Positions 26,885 to 35,640 of a stretch of 64,000 nt of DNA are shown piece by piece. Source of the DNA: Lactonifactor sp050944855. Lineage in GTDB: Bacteria; Bacillota; Clostridia; Lachnospirales; Lachnospiraceae. The stretch covers positions 124,001 through 188,000 of the forward strand of contig JBMNRU010000003.1 of assembly GCA_050944855.1 (NCBI GenBank). The letters run 5' to 3'. Below the pieces are notes generated by a model. That model ran no database searches. It was not told where the DNA came from and saw nothing but the letters and a program-made list of their open reading frames with translations. Position 1 is the first letter of the stretch. Every line of letters starts with the position of its first letter. Both the position numbers and the translations under genes were made by a program.

Positions 26885-28354
26885 TTATATAATAATACAG
26901 ACCATTCCGCCTCTGGAATCGTTTACGATCTTCTGCATCGTATCCTGTAATTTCATCTGACTTTCATCACTGATCTGTACCAGTTTTGTGTGAATGCCGT
27001 CTTCTACTAACTGTTCGATTGATTTGCCAAAAATATTGGTCTCCCAGATATTTTCCTGCCTGGACGGACCGGATTTGATATATTCGATCAGATCTTTGGC
27101 CTGCTCTTCATTTCCCACAATAGGTGCAATCTCAGTTTCAATATTGGCTCTGATCATATGAATCGAAGGACTGAGCGCTTTAATCTTCACACCATACTTG
27201 CTTCCCTGTTTTATCACTACCGGCTCTTCCAGCGTGATTTCTTCTTTATCCGGTGTGACCACCCCATATCCTTTTCCTCTCACAGAAGCAATGGCATTTT
27301 GTACTTTTTGGTATTCTTCTCTCATAGATGCCATTTCTTTCATCGTATGGATTAATTGGTATTCATCTTTGATAGGAACTCCCGTCATTTCACTTAGAAT
27401 CTCGTAATAATAAGCATCGTCCATTTCCATACGCACTTTTACTTTTCCGGTAGCCAGATCCAGGTGATCCAGAACCGTGTTCTTTACATAAGGACACGCT
27501 ATCTGTATGGATTCTTTCGTAATATCCTTTACGTATCTTATTTTTCCCAGTAACTCGCGAATACAGGTAATGATGCTGCCTTTCAGATAGTGATTCACAG
27601 GCAGCATCTCTACCCATTTCGGAATATAAAATTCCATCTGTACGACAGGAAATTCATACAATATTCTTTCTAATATATGTATAATATCATCTTTTCGCAG
27701 CTGTTCACAATTCACAGCCATAGCCGTAGTCTGATACTTATTCTGCAATTCTTCCACCAACTGCAGAGTTTCTTCTTTATAGGGTTTCTGCGAATTAATC
27801 AGGATTAAAAATGGCTTTCCCTGTTTTTTCAATTCAGATACCGTCTTTTCTTCACTTTCTATGTAATTCTTTCTCGGAATCTCTCCAAAAGAGCCATCAC
27901 AGGTAACCACCAGACCAATACTGGAATGTTCCTGAATTACTTTTTGTGTTCCGATTTCTGCCGCCTGATGAAAAGGAATTTCATAAGAAAACCAGGGCGT
28001 TTTTACCATTCTTTCCTTATCATTTTCCATATTTCCGGCTGCTTCCGGAACCATATAACCCACACAATCGATCAGACGGATTTTGGCGGTCATATCCTCT
28101 CCCAGATGAATCTGCGCTCCTTCTTTTGGAATAAATTTAGGCTCTACCGTAGTAATCAGTTTTCCGGAACCGCTTAAAGGAAGCTGATCCCGAACTTCTG
28201 CACGTTTTTCCTCCTCCATGTTAGGCAGACCTGCTATTTCCATAAAACGACGGACAAACGTGGATTTTCCTGTTCTCACCGGTCCGACAACACCTATGTA
28301 AATCTCACCTCGTGTACGGGCTTGTATATCTTTATACACATTGAACGTCTCCAT
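26885..28354 (-). CDS. spoIVA: Stage IV sporulation protein A
   Basis: ATPase that polymerises on the forespore surface as the base layer of the spore coat. The P-loop 'GVVGPVRTGKSTF' near residue 25 and the SpoIVA start 'FNVYKDIQARTRGEIYIG' are clear, and 489 residues matches the family. The ATG at 28354 was chosen over the GTG one codon earlier because AAGGGGG lies 7 bases upstream. Divergent from the SOS-boxed radical SAM gene. Confidence 0.96.
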   Translation of the reverse strand: METFNVYKDIQARTRGEIYIGVVGPVRTGKSTFVRRFMEIAGLPNMEEEKRAEVRDQLPLSGSGKLITTVEPKFIPKEGAQIHLGEDMTAKIRLIDCVGYMVPEAAGNMENDKERMVKTPWFSYEIPFHQAAEIGTQKVIQEHSSIGLVVTCDGSFGEIPRKNYIESEEKTVSELKKQGKPFLILINSQKPYKEETLQLVEELQNKYQTTAMAVNCEQLRKDDIIHILERILYEFPVVQMEFYIPKWVEMLPVNHYLKGSIITCIRELLGKIRYVKDITKESIQIACPYVKNTVLDHLDLATGKVKVRMEMDDAYYYEILSEMTGVPIKDEYQLIHTMKEMASMREEYQKVQNAIASVRGKGYGVVTPDKEEITLEEPVVIKQGSKYGVKIKALSPSIHMIRANIETEIAPIVGNEEQAKDLIEYIKSGPSRQENIWETNIFGKSIEQLVEDGIHTKLVQISDESQMKLQDTMQKIVNDSRGGMVCIII

Positions 28355-28413
28355 CACAATACCCCCTTATTTTACTGATAATATATATGCACGAAATCTT
28401 CTGTTTATGTTTT

Positions 28414-28427
28414 CGAATATATGTTCG
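28414..28427. promoter_or_regulatory. LexA (SOS) box 1
   Basis: CGAATATATGTTCG matches the Firmicutes LexA/DinR operator CGAACNNNNGTTCG in 9 of 10 defined bases. It ends 8 bases before the -35 box of the radical SAM gene. Confidence 0.7.
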
Positions 28428-28435
28428 ATTTTTTC

Positions 28436-28464
28436 TTGCATTTTCTTCATGGATATGCTATACT
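28436..28464 (+). promoter_or_regulatory. Promoter of the radical SAM DNA-repair pair
   Basis: TTGCAT (28436-28441), 17-base spacer, TATACT (28459-28464). It is bracketed by two LexA-like boxes. Confidence 0.8.
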
Positions 28465-28473
28465 GTTATATAT

Positions 28474-28487
28474 AGAACATTTGTTTG
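28474..28487. promoter_or_regulatory. LexA (SOS) box 2
   Basis: AGAACATTTGTTTG matches CGAACNNNNGTTCG in 8 of 10 defined bases. It covers the region just after the predicted transcription start, where a bound repressor would block the promoter. Confidence 0.6.
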
Positions 28488-28504
28488 CTTTAAGGGGTAT
28501 TTGT

Positions 28505-29977
28505 ATGGAAATTATGACCAGTCTTACACTTCAGGAAAAATTAAATATACTGGCAGACGCTGCCAAATACGACGTAGCCTGCACTTCCAGCGGCATAGAC
28601 CGCAGGGGAGAAAAAGGAAAACTTGGCAATTCCTGTGCCTCCGGCATCTGCCATAGTTTTGCATCCGATGGACGCTGTATTTCCCTGCTGAAGATACTGA
28701 TGAGCAATGACTGTATTTATGACTGTAAGTATTGTCTGAGCCGTTCCAGCAATGAACAGATCCGCACCACCTTTACACCGGATGAGGTCTGCCGCCTGGT
28801 TATCGAGTTTTATCGAAGAAACTATATAGAAGGTTTGTTTTTAAGTTCTGCTGTATGCAAAAATCCCACCTACACGATGGAATTAATGTACCAGACATTG
28901 CTTTTGCTCCGTACCCGCTATTGCTTTCATGGATATATTCACGTGAAAGCAATTCCCGGCGCCCCTGCAGAACTTCTAAACAAAATCGGATATCTTACTG
29001 ACCGTATGAGTGTGAATCTGGAATTACCCACCGCACAAAGTCTGGAAAAACTGGCTCCTAATAAAACATACAAAAATATCTTAAAACCAATGGAACAGAT
29101 TCGGGACGGTATTGCAGAATATCGACTTCAGACAGGAAAAGCACCTGCTCTTGAGCGTCACTCTATCAACCGTACTCTGACAGGAACTATTTTTGACAGT
29201 AATCCCTATGCCTCTTTGGAAGAACGCAGGCTATTATCTCCCAGACAGTCCGCTTCTCTTTCTTTGCAGACAGAATCCGAACCCTTTGTGCCTGCCGGTC
29301 AAAGTACGCAGATGATCATAGGCGCATCACCGGAAAACGATTATCAGCTTTTAACAGCCACGCAAAAATTATATCAACACTATGATTTAAAAAGAGTATT
29401 CTTTTCCGCATACATTCCTTTAAATGAAGAATCCTGTCTACCCGCACTGGGTACACCCCCTCCTTTGCTGCGGGAGCACCGTCTCTATCAGGCGGACTGG
29501 CTCCTTCGCTTTTACGGATTCCATGCGGAAGAACTATTAAGTCCGCAAAAACCGAATTTCAATATTCTTCTGGATCCTAAATGTGATTGGGCACTGCGCC
29601 ATCTGGACTTATTCCCGGTAGAAATCAATACTGCTACTTCTGCAGAATTACTTCGCGTGCCAGGCATCGGTATCAAATCCGTTCCCCGCATCCTCCAGGC
29701 AAGAAAGCAAACCCGGCTGGACTTTCAGGATCTAAAGAAAATCGGTGTGGTTTTAAAACGTGCCAAATACTTCATTACCTGCAGTGGAAAAATGATGTAT
29801 CATATCCGCATTGATGAAGATTTTCTGACCCGTCAGTTGACCGGGGAGGATTCGCGCACCGCCTGGGAAATAGAACATCCGCAAACCTACCGGCAAATGT
29901 CACTTTTTGATGATATGCACCTTACCGTTCCCCCAACCAGAGAAGATTCTGCTAAAAGTCTTCTGGGGCAGCTGTAA
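28505..29977 (+). CDS. Putative DNA modification/repair radical SAM protein (TIGR03916 type)
   Basis: A 490-residue radical SAM enzyme. The iron-sulfur motif 'CIYDCKYC' (CxxxCxxC) lies near residue 70. A C-terminal helix-hairpin-helix ('INTATSAELLRVPGIGIKSV', about residue 380) suggests DNA contact. It belongs to the family that is paired with a DUF4130-type protein and, in other bacteria, with a uracil-DNA glycosylase domain; the reaction is not known. The start at 28505 has AAGGGG 7 bases upstream. Two SOS boxes at its promoter support a role in DNA damage. Confidence 0.85.
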   Translation: MEIMTSLTLQEKLNILADAAKYDVACTSSGIDRRGEKGKLGNSCASGICHSFASDGRCISLLKILMSNDCIYDCKYCLSRSSNEQIRTTFTPDEVCRLVIEFYRRNYIEGLFLSSAVCKNPTYTMELMYQTLLLLRTRYCFHGYIHVKAIPGAPAELLNKIGYLTDRMSVNLELPTAQSLEKLAPNKTYKNILKPMEQIRDGIAEYRLQTGKAPALERHSINRTLTGTIFDSNPYASLEERRLLSPRQSASLSLQTESEPFVPAGQSTQMIIGASPENDYQLLTATQKLYQHYDLKRVFFSAYIPLNEESCLPALGTPPPLLREHRLYQADWLLRFYGFHAEELLSPQKPNFNILLDPKCDWALRHLDLFPVEINTATSAELLRVPGIGIKSVPRILQARKQTRLDFQDLKKIGVVLKRAKYFITCSGKMMYHIRIDEDFLTRQLTGEDSRTAWEIEHPQTYRQMSLFDDMHLTVPPTREDSAKSLLGQL

Positions 29978-30015
29978 CGGCTGGGAACTTTCCATTTTGA
30001 TCAGGAGAATGACTT

Positions 30016-30774
30016 ATGACTATCTTTACCTGTAACGATACATTTGAGTCCATGATGACTTGTATTTACGACGCATGGGATTCTCATCTCGGACACGCAA
30101 ATATCCGATTAGAAATTGCTCATGAAGGGAATTTGGAATTGTTTTGTGAATACCGCCATATTTCCAGTGATGTCCATAAGGCACAGAAGGTAATCCGTTC
30201 CATTCAAAACAAAATTTCCTGGAAAGCGTATTCTATGATTTATGCAGCTTCCCTGTCTCCATCCCCGGAAAAAGTAGACATCATATATCGTTTTCTCCTG
30301 CTTGGCTTTTCCTATGGGAAACATATTACCGATCAAATACAGCATCCTCTGGTAATGCCATTATTTGAATTACAAAGAAAGGTATTCAACGAAGCACACT
30401 ATTTTAAAGAATTCATTCGCTTTTCAGATGTACAGAATACCGTTCTTCTGGCCAAAATAGAGCCCAAATGTCACGTACTTACTTTAATAGCCCCTCACTT
30501 TGCAGATCGGATGCCTTCAGAGAACTGGTTAATTATGGATGCCATACGACAGCAGGCGATTGTTCATCCGAAAGATTGTGCCTATTATCTGACACCGCTT
30601 TCATCAGAAGAAATACAGTATATAGAAGAAGCCATGAATCTTCCGGATCCTTATATCGATCTCTGGAAAGGATTTTTCCAGACAATCGGGATAAAAGAGA
30701 GAAAGAATGACCGGTGTCAGAGAAATATGCTTCCTCTGTGGTATCGCAAGAATATGACGGAGTTTATTCGTTAA
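30016..30774 (+). CDS. DUF4130 / TIGR03915-type partner of the radical SAM protein
   Basis: A 252-residue protein starting 'MTIFTCNDTFESMMTCIYDA' with 'FVYGFSYGK'-like core (seen as 'LLLGFSYGKHI'), 'PLFELQRKVFNEAHYFKEFI' and 'HFADRMPSENWLIMDAIRQQ'. These are the blocks of the probable DNA metabolism family TIGR03915, which often precedes or fuses with a UDG-like domain. Here that UDG domain is absent. The gap to the radical SAM gene is 38 bases, so they are one operon. Confidence 0.85.
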   Translation: MTIFTCNDTFESMMTCIYDAWDSHLGHANIRLEIAHEGNLELFCEYRHISSDVHKAQKVIRSIQNKISWKAYSMIYAASLSPSPEKVDIIYRFLLLGFSYGKHITDQIQHPLVMPLFELQRKVFNEAHYFKEFIRFSDVQNTVLLAKIEPKCHVLTLIAPHFADRMPSENWLIMDAIRQQAIVHPKDCAYYLTPLSSEEIQYIEEAMNLPDPYIDLWKGFFQTIGIKERKNDRCQRNMLPLWYRKNMTEFIR

Positions 30775-30796
30775 TTTTTTCCCTGCATAGGACGCC

Positions 30797-30829
30797 AAAA
30801 AGCTGCCATACCTTCGTACGACAGCTTTT
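30797..30829. terminator. Bidirectional terminator between the DUF4130 gene and folD
   Basis: AAAAGCTG/CAGCTTTT arms at 30797-30804 and 30822-30829 around a 17-base loop. It ends the repair operon on one strand and the acetogenesis cluster on the other. Confidence 0.75.
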
Positions 30830-30843
30830 CTAATTTACATTTC

Positions 30844-31695
30844 TTATGCTAATGTTCTCTTAGCAGCTTCTACTACATGTCCGACTAATACGGAAGTAGT
30901 AACGCTTCCTACTCCACCCGGTACCGGTGTGATTGCTTCTACAATCGGTTCTGCTTTTGCATAGTCAACATCTCCGCAAAGCTTTCCTTCCGCATTCACA
31001 TTGATACCTACGTCGATCACGATCTGACCGGCAGACAGATAAGTATCATCCACAACACCTGCGCGGCCTGCTGCTACAATTACGATATCTGCTTCTCTCA
31101 CTACGGACGGCATATCTACCGTTTTCGTATGACACATGGTAACCGTTGCATTTTTCTTAACCAACATCATAGCTGCCGGTTTGCCTACTACCAGACTTCT
31201 TCCCACAACTACTGCCTTTTTGCCCGTACAATCAATTCCATAATGATCTAAGATTTCCATACATGCCTGTGGTGTACATGGAGGGAAACCAACGTTCTTG
31301 CCAGTGAACACACCAGACATAGAACCGTCTGTCATACAGTCAACATCTTTTGCCGGATCCAGAGCATTTTCAATCACTGCCTGATTTAAATGTTTTGGCA
31401 GTGGACGGAATAATAACACTCCATGAATATGGTCATCTTTGTTTACTTTATCAATGGTAGCCAGTAACTCTTCCTGCGTAATGTCAGCAGGAAGTAAGAT
31501 TTTTTCACATGCTACGCCTAAAGTTTCACAACGTTTTGTTGCTCCTCTTTCATAAGAGATATCGCTTTCGTTTTCGCCTACACGAATAATACACAGCGTT
31601 GGTTTTACGCCTTTGCCCTCTAATTCTGCTACATCTGCTTTAATTCTCTCATTTAATGCAGCAGTAACTTCTTTTCCTAATAACTGTTTTGACAT
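30844..31695 (-). CDS. folD: Methylene-tetrahydrofolate dehydrogenase FolD, cyclohydrolase residues replaced
   Basis: Normally bifunctional methylene-THF dehydrogenase/methenyl-THF cyclohydrolase. The fold and nucleotide site are intact: 'GRSLVVGKPAA', 'DVGINVNAEGKLCGDVD', 'TPVPGGVGSVT', and Tyr48. By alignment to E. coli FolD, the catalytic Lys (four residues after that Tyr) is Ala52 here, and the conserved Gln of 'VQLPLP' is Phe96 in 'LFRPLP'. In this family those residues drive the cyclohydrolase step, so this enzyme is probably dehydrogenase-only, with FchA next door supplying the other step. Last gene of the cluster. Confidence 0.92.
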   Translation of the reverse strand: MSKQLLGKEVTAALNERIKADVAELEGKGVKPTLCIIRVGENESDISYERGATKRCETLGVACEKILLPADITQEELLATIDKVNKDDHIHGVLLFRPLPKHLNQAVIENALDPAKDVDCMTDGSMSGVFTGKNVGFPPCTPQACMEILDHYGIDCTGKKAVVVGRSLVVGKPAAMMLVKKNATVTMCHTKTVDMPSVVREADIVIVAAGRAGVVDDTYLSAGQIVIDVGINVNAEGKLCGDVDYAKAEPIVEAITPVPGGVGSVTTSVLVGHVVEAAKRTLA

Positions 31696-31712
31696 GTTTT
31701 TCCCCTTTACTT

Positions 31713-32342
31713 TTACTTCAACTTTCCTAATACGCTTTCAAAAATCGCATCTGCTTTTGCAGGATATTCTGCCAGCATTGCATCCGCTTTTTGGTTCAGT
31801 TCCTCTGCATATTCTCTGTTTTTCATAGATTTTGTATTAATATATACATTTAAACTTGCACCTTTTAATGCGGCTTTACAAAATGCAGCACCTACCCCGG
31901 CATCACTGATTGCCAGTGAGGAACCTTTTGCTGCAAATTCTTCGATAACATCGATGGCTTCACAGCATTTTTCCATAATTTCCATTGGTACAGAGCACGC
32001 CTCTTTTAACACAATTTCCATTACTCTGGCTTTTTCTGCCTTTTCTTCCTCTGTTTCTCTTGGCATCCCATAAGCTTTTGCCAACGGTTCAAATACTTCG
32101 GCATCCCGCTCAACCAAAGTGAGAAATTCTTTCTGCAGCCGGTCGCATTTTTCTTTTAATGCATACATTTCTTCTTCCACATCTGCATACTTTTTCTTGC
32201 CTACGGTAAGGCTTCCCACCATATTGCCTAATGCAGTGCCAATAGCACCTACCATAGCCGATGCACCACCACCGCCCGGTACCGGTGCTTTGGATGCCAG
32301 TACTTCTACAAATTCCTTACATGGTACTGTAGAAAATCCCAT
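31713..32342 (-). CDS. fchA: Methenyl-THF cyclohydrolase / formimino-THF cyclodeaminase
   Basis: A 209-residue member of the FTCD cyclodeaminase family with the hallmark 'PVPGGGGASAMVGAIGTALG' near residue 20 and 'GSLTVGKKKY'. In acetogens FchA interconverts formyl-THF and methenyl-THF. It sits between fhs and folD, exactly where that step is needed, and no histidine-degradation gene is nearby. The start at 32342 was chosen for its GGGAG site; an ATG seven codons earlier is less likely. Confidence 0.93.
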   Translation of the reverse strand: MGFSTVPCKEFVEVLASKAPVPGGGGASAMVGAIGTALGNMVGSLTVGKKKYADVEEEMYALKEKCDRLQKEFLTLVERDAEVFEPLAKAYGMPRETEEEKAEKARVMEIVLKEACSVPMEIMEKCCEAIDVIEEFAAKGSSLAISDAGVGAAFCKAALKGASLNVYINTKSMKNREYAEELNQKADAMLAEYPAKADAIFESVLGKLK

Positions 32343-32386
32343 TCTTCTCTCCCTTTCATGCAATCATTAATTATTTTTAAAAGACA

Positions 32387-32408
32387 GGAACGCCTGTAAA
32401 GACGTTCC
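32387..32408 (-). terminator. Intercistronic stem-loop between fhs and fchA
   Basis: GGAACG/CGTTCC arms (32387-32392 and 32403-32408) with a T-containing 3' flank on the minus strand. A weak terminator or processing site. Confidence 0.45.
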
Positions 32409-32458
32409 CGTGCTTTATCAAATAGATCAGGGCGCCAAAAATGCTTACGGATCATTAA

Positions 32459-34144
32459 TTAGAATAATCCTGAAATCTTACCAGTTTCATCTACATCGAT
32501 TTTTTGTGCAGCCGGTGCTTTTGGCAGACCAGGCATCGTCATAATTTCGCCTGTCAAAGCTACGATAAAGCCCGCACCTGCAGAAATCTTCAGATTACGA
32601 ACAGTAATATCGAAATCTTTTGGTGCACCCAGTTTCGTCTGATCGTCCGTTAAACTGTACTGTGTCTTCGCCATACAGATCGGACAGTTGCCAAATCCCA
32701 TCGCTTCCAGTTGTTTCGCCTGTTTCTGTGCATTTGCTGTCAGAACAACACCATTGCCGCCATATACTTTACGTACGATCTGATTCAGTTTATCTTCAAT
32801 GCTTCCGTCTAATTCATAAGAATAGGTGAAATCATTTGGTTCTTCACACAGACGGATGACTTCCTGAGCCAGGGCAATACCGCCTTCTCCGCCTTTTGCC
32901 CATACTTCAGACAGAGCTACATTTACACCCAGTTCTTTGCATTTTGCTTCTACCAGATCTAATTCAGCTTTTGTATCGGTTGGGAAGGCATTGATAGCAA
33001 CCACACATGGAAGATGATATACATTCTTGATATTGTCCACATGTTTCAATAAGTTTGGAAGACCTTTTTCCAGTGCTTCCAGATTTTCGTTATTCAAGTC
33101 TGCCTTTGCAACGCCGCCGTGATGTTTCAGGGCACGTACCGTTGCTACGATTACAACAGCATCCGGTTTCAGACCAGCCATACGGCACTTGATATCCAGG
33201 AATTTTTCTGCTCCTAAGTCAGCACCGAATCCGGCTTCTGTGACAGCATAATCGCCTAATTTCAGAGCCATCTTGGTTGCGATAACAGAGTTGCATCCAT
33301 GAGCAATGTTTGCAAATGGTCCGCCGTGAACAATAGCAGGCACATGCTCTAAGGTCTGAACCAGGTTTGGTTTCAGGGCATCTTTTAACAGTGCACACAT
33401 AGCGCCCTCTGCTTTCAGATCACCTGCTGTTACCGGTTTCTGCTCAGATGCTTTTCCATAGGTATAACCGATGATCAGTCTGGACAGACGTTCTTTCAAA
33501 TCTGTAATGTCATTGGACAGACACAGAACTGCCATAATCTCAGATGCTACGGTGATATCATAGCCATCTTCTCTTGGAGATCCGTTTGCTTTTCCGCCCA
33601 ATCCATTTACGATGTTTCGAAGCTGACGGTCATTCATATCTACACATCGTCTCCAAGTGATCTTTCTTGGATCGATATTTAATTCATTACCCTGATAAAT
33701 ATGGTTATCAATCATGGCTGCCAGCAAGTTGTTCGCTGCACCGATTGCGTGAAAGTCGCCGGTAAAATGAAGATTAATATCTTCCATCGGCACTACCTGT
33801 GCGTATCCGCCGCCTGCTGCGCCGCCTTTTACTCCAAACACCGGTCCCAAAGATGGCTCACGCAACGCTACCATAACCTTTTTACCCAACTGCTGCAGGC
33901 CGTCCGCTAACCCTACTGTAGTAGTGGTTTTACCTTCACCAGCTGGGGTTGGGTTAATTGCTGTTACCAGAATTAACTTACCATTCGGAGCATCATTTTC
34001 TTTCAGTAAATTGTAGTCAATTTTGGCTTTGTACTTACCATACTGTTCCAAATATTTCTCTTCAATTCCTGCTTTGTCTGCAATCTTAACGATTGGCTCC
34101 ATGGTACATTCCTGTGCAATTTCGATATCTGTTTTGAATCCCAT
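32459..34144 (-). CDS. fhs: Formate-tetrahydrofolate ligase
   Basis: First folate step of the methyl branch: formate + THF + ATP to 10-formyl-THF. A 561-residue cytoplasmic enzyme with the P-loop 'TPAGEGKTTTTVGLADGL' near residue 67 and the conserved 'REPSLGPVFGVKGGAAGGGY'. Length and motifs are fully typical. It stands 46 bases after folT, placing it under the tetrahydrofolate riboswitch. Confidence 0.97.
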   Translation of the reverse strand: MGFKTDIEIAQECTMEPIVKIADKAGIEEKYLEQYGKYKAKIDYNLLKENDAPNGKLILVTAINPTPAGEGKTTTTVGLADGLQQLGKKVMVALREPSLGPVFGVKGGAAGGGYAQVVPMEDINLHFTGDFHAIGAANNLLAAMIDNHIYQGNELNIDPRKITWRRCVDMNDRQLRNIVNGLGGKANGSPREDGYDITVASEIMAVLCLSNDITDLKERLSRLIIGYTYGKASEQKPVTAGDLKAEGAMCALLKDALKPNLVQTLEHVPAIVHGGPFANIAHGCNSVIATKMALKLGDYAVTEAGFGADLGAEKFLDIKCRMAGLKPDAVVIVATVRALKHHGGVAKADLNNENLEALEKGLPNLLKHVDNIKNVYHLPCVVAINAFPTDTKAELDLVEAKCKELGVNVALSEVWAKGGEGGIALAQEVIRLCEEPNDFTYSYELDGSIEDKLNQIVRKVYGGNGVVLTANAQKQAKQLEAMGFGNCPICMAKTQYSLTDDQTKLGAPKDFDITVRNLKISAGAGFIVALTGEIMTMPGLPKAPAAQKIDVDETGKISGLF

Positions 34145-34190
34145 ATGTATTTCCTCCTTTTCTATAAAACAAACGGCTTACCGTTTATTT

Positions 34191-34745
34191 TCATGAGTTG
34201 TGTGTCATTTCCCGGGCATTCCCCAATACCCCAACACTTCTGGTTACCGTACTGGTCAATGGACTCTTATATAAGAAGTATACCAGAACGGAATTGACTG
34301 CTGTCAAAAGCAATGTCTGTACTGGACGTGTGGTATATAAAACCACCCATGGTGTTCCATAATAGAGATGAAGCCCCAATGTGGTAAATCCTAAAGATCC
34401 CACAAGACCGTGTATGCCCACTACCACGATCACACGCCACAGATCCACTTTCTTCAGCAATGTTTTCTTAAATAATCCAGGCAGTACACCACATAACACC
34501 GATGATACCAGAATAAGCGGATTCGGTGCATAACCGGATAAAATACAGCCTAAAATGTCGGATACCCCTCCGCAAATACCACCAATAGCCGGACCAAACC
34601 ATAGGCCGGCAAGGTAAATAGGCGTTGAACTAACGGTGAGACGCAGTGTGTTTCCAATAGGAATCGCTACCACACGCGCTAGCACAATGCTCATCGCAAT
34701 GAGTACCCCAGAGAACGCTAGAACTCTGCTATTTAGTTTTTTCAT
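34191..34745 (-). CDS. folT: Folate ECF transporter S component FolT
   Basis: A 184-residue membrane protein of about six helices with S-component features: 'VLAFSGVLIAMSIVLARV', 'TVSSTPIYLAGLWFGP' and 'GVSDILGCIL'. It would bind folate and use a shared ECF energising module encoded elsewhere. The start at 34745 has AGGAGG 11 bases upstream, and that site is complementary to a riboswitch-linked sequence. The THF riboswitch 5' of it confirms the folate assignment. Confidence 0.88.
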   Translation of the reverse strand: MKKLNSRVLAFSGVLIAMSIVLARVVAIPIGNTLRLTVSSTPIYLAGLWFGPAIGGICGGVSDILGCILSGYAPNPLILVSSVLCGVLPGLFKKTLLKKVDLWRVIVVVGIHGLVGSLGFTTLGLHLYYGTPWVVLYTTRPVQTLLLTAVNSVLVYFLYKSPLTSTVTRSVGVLGNAREMTHNS

Positions 34746-34757
34746 GATACAAGTTTC

Positions 34758-34817
34758 CTCCTTTTTGGGGCTTAATGCCATTTATATGGTATAGCAGATG
34801 ACTACACCAAAGAGGAG
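34758..34817 (-). promoter_or_regulatory. Expression platform: anti-Shine-Dalgarno helix for folT
   Basis: On the minus strand CTCCTCTTTGG (34807-34817) is complementary, with one mismatch, to CCAAAAAGGAG (34758-34768), which contains the folT ribosome binding site. Formation of this helix would silence folT translation. Confidence 0.65.
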
Positions 34818-34837
34818 TGTTTGTACCACTTTAATGT

Positions 34838-34940
34838 AGTAGCGGACGCAGCATTACATCGTGGAAGTTTATTGCATCCTTCCTTCGTTCACAGGCAACT
34901 TCCCATCCCATGACACTTTACGCGCAATACTTACTCTACT
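34838..34940 (-). ncRNA. Tetrahydrofolate (THF) riboswitch
   Basis: The minus-strand RNA has closing stem AGTAG/CTACT, followed near the 5' end by GCGCGTAAAGTGTC and ATGGGATGGGAAG and near the 3' end by TAATGCTGCGTCCGCTACT. The order and conserved blocks match the folT-type THF riboswitch. Downstream, the strip at 34807-34817 can pair with the folT Shine-Dalgarno strip at 34758-34768 in 10 of 11 positions, so control is probably translational. Confidence 0.85.
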
Positions 34941-34972
34941 ATTGCCATTCATCTTAAATACCTGATTTTAAA

Positions 34973-35623
34973 TCAGGCCATCTGCTTTTCCAGCGTCTTA
35001 AGCAAGCCGATAGAAATATCCCCCATTACAGCCAAATCTTCGGCGGAAAAGGCAACTGGAAAATTATCAGAAAAAAGAATTTGCGAAGATGGTGGGAATT
35101 CATCATCACCTTCCCATAACAGAAAACGTACATACAGTCCGTTTATAAACTCAAATTGATATCCCGCATCTCCGGATTCAATCTTGTCTGCACCGAGACG
35201 ATCCATGAGTTCCTGAAATTTACTCAGCTTGTTTCCGTATCCAAACGCAAGACGGAACAGGCATCTTCCCTGAAACTGACGAAAATATACTTCACCCCAA
35301 GGGACATCACGATAAGTAACAAATTCTCCGCTCCAGGGAGACGCCTTACCGTCTGTCAGATAGCGTAAAATCAGGATTTTCGCATTCATATCTGTTTCTA
35401 ATGGATAAATGCCAACGGAATCATCTATATGGTGTATTTCATACTCTGGATAAGAAACTTCGTAGGTACATCCCATTAAACGAACTGTGAATGTTTTCTT
35501 GTCTATATTGTACGACAATTCAGTACGTTTTGCAATCTCCAATGGGTCCATTTGTCCATATCTTTCCATATAATGTTCATACGGACGCTGTTCTTTGCTG
35601 TCCTTTGCATAATTAAACTCCAT
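34973..35623 (-). CDS. DUF3786 protein of the acetogenesis cluster
   Basis: A 216-residue soluble protein matching DUF3786, a family of unknown function found near corrinoid and CODH/ACS genes in anaerobes. Visible blocks are 'IAKRTELSYN' near the N-terminus and 'DFPVAFSAED'-like C-terminal 'DNFPVAFSAEDLAVMGDI'. It starts 18 bases after acsV, so it is likely co-expressed with the corrinoid activator and may assist it. No catalytic motif is recognised. Confidence 0.8.
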   Translation of the reverse strand: MEFNYAKDSKEQRPYEHYMERYGQMDPLEIAKRTELSYNIDKKTFTVRLMGCTYEVSYPEYEIHHIDDSVGIYPLETDMNAKILILRYLTDGKASPWSGEFVTYRDVPWGEVYFRQFQGRCLFRLAFGYGNKLSKFQELMDRLGADKIESGDAGYQFEFINGLYVRFLLWEGDDEFPPSSQILFSDNFPVAFSAEDLAVMGDISIGLLKTLEKQMA

Positions 35624-35640
35624 AGTATCTTTGTACTCCT

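Noticed and set aside
34961..34977. Palindrome CCTGATTTTAAATCAGG as a terminator of the DUF3786 gene
   Set aside because: The arms meet with almost no loop and no T-run follows; it also overlaps the stop codon.
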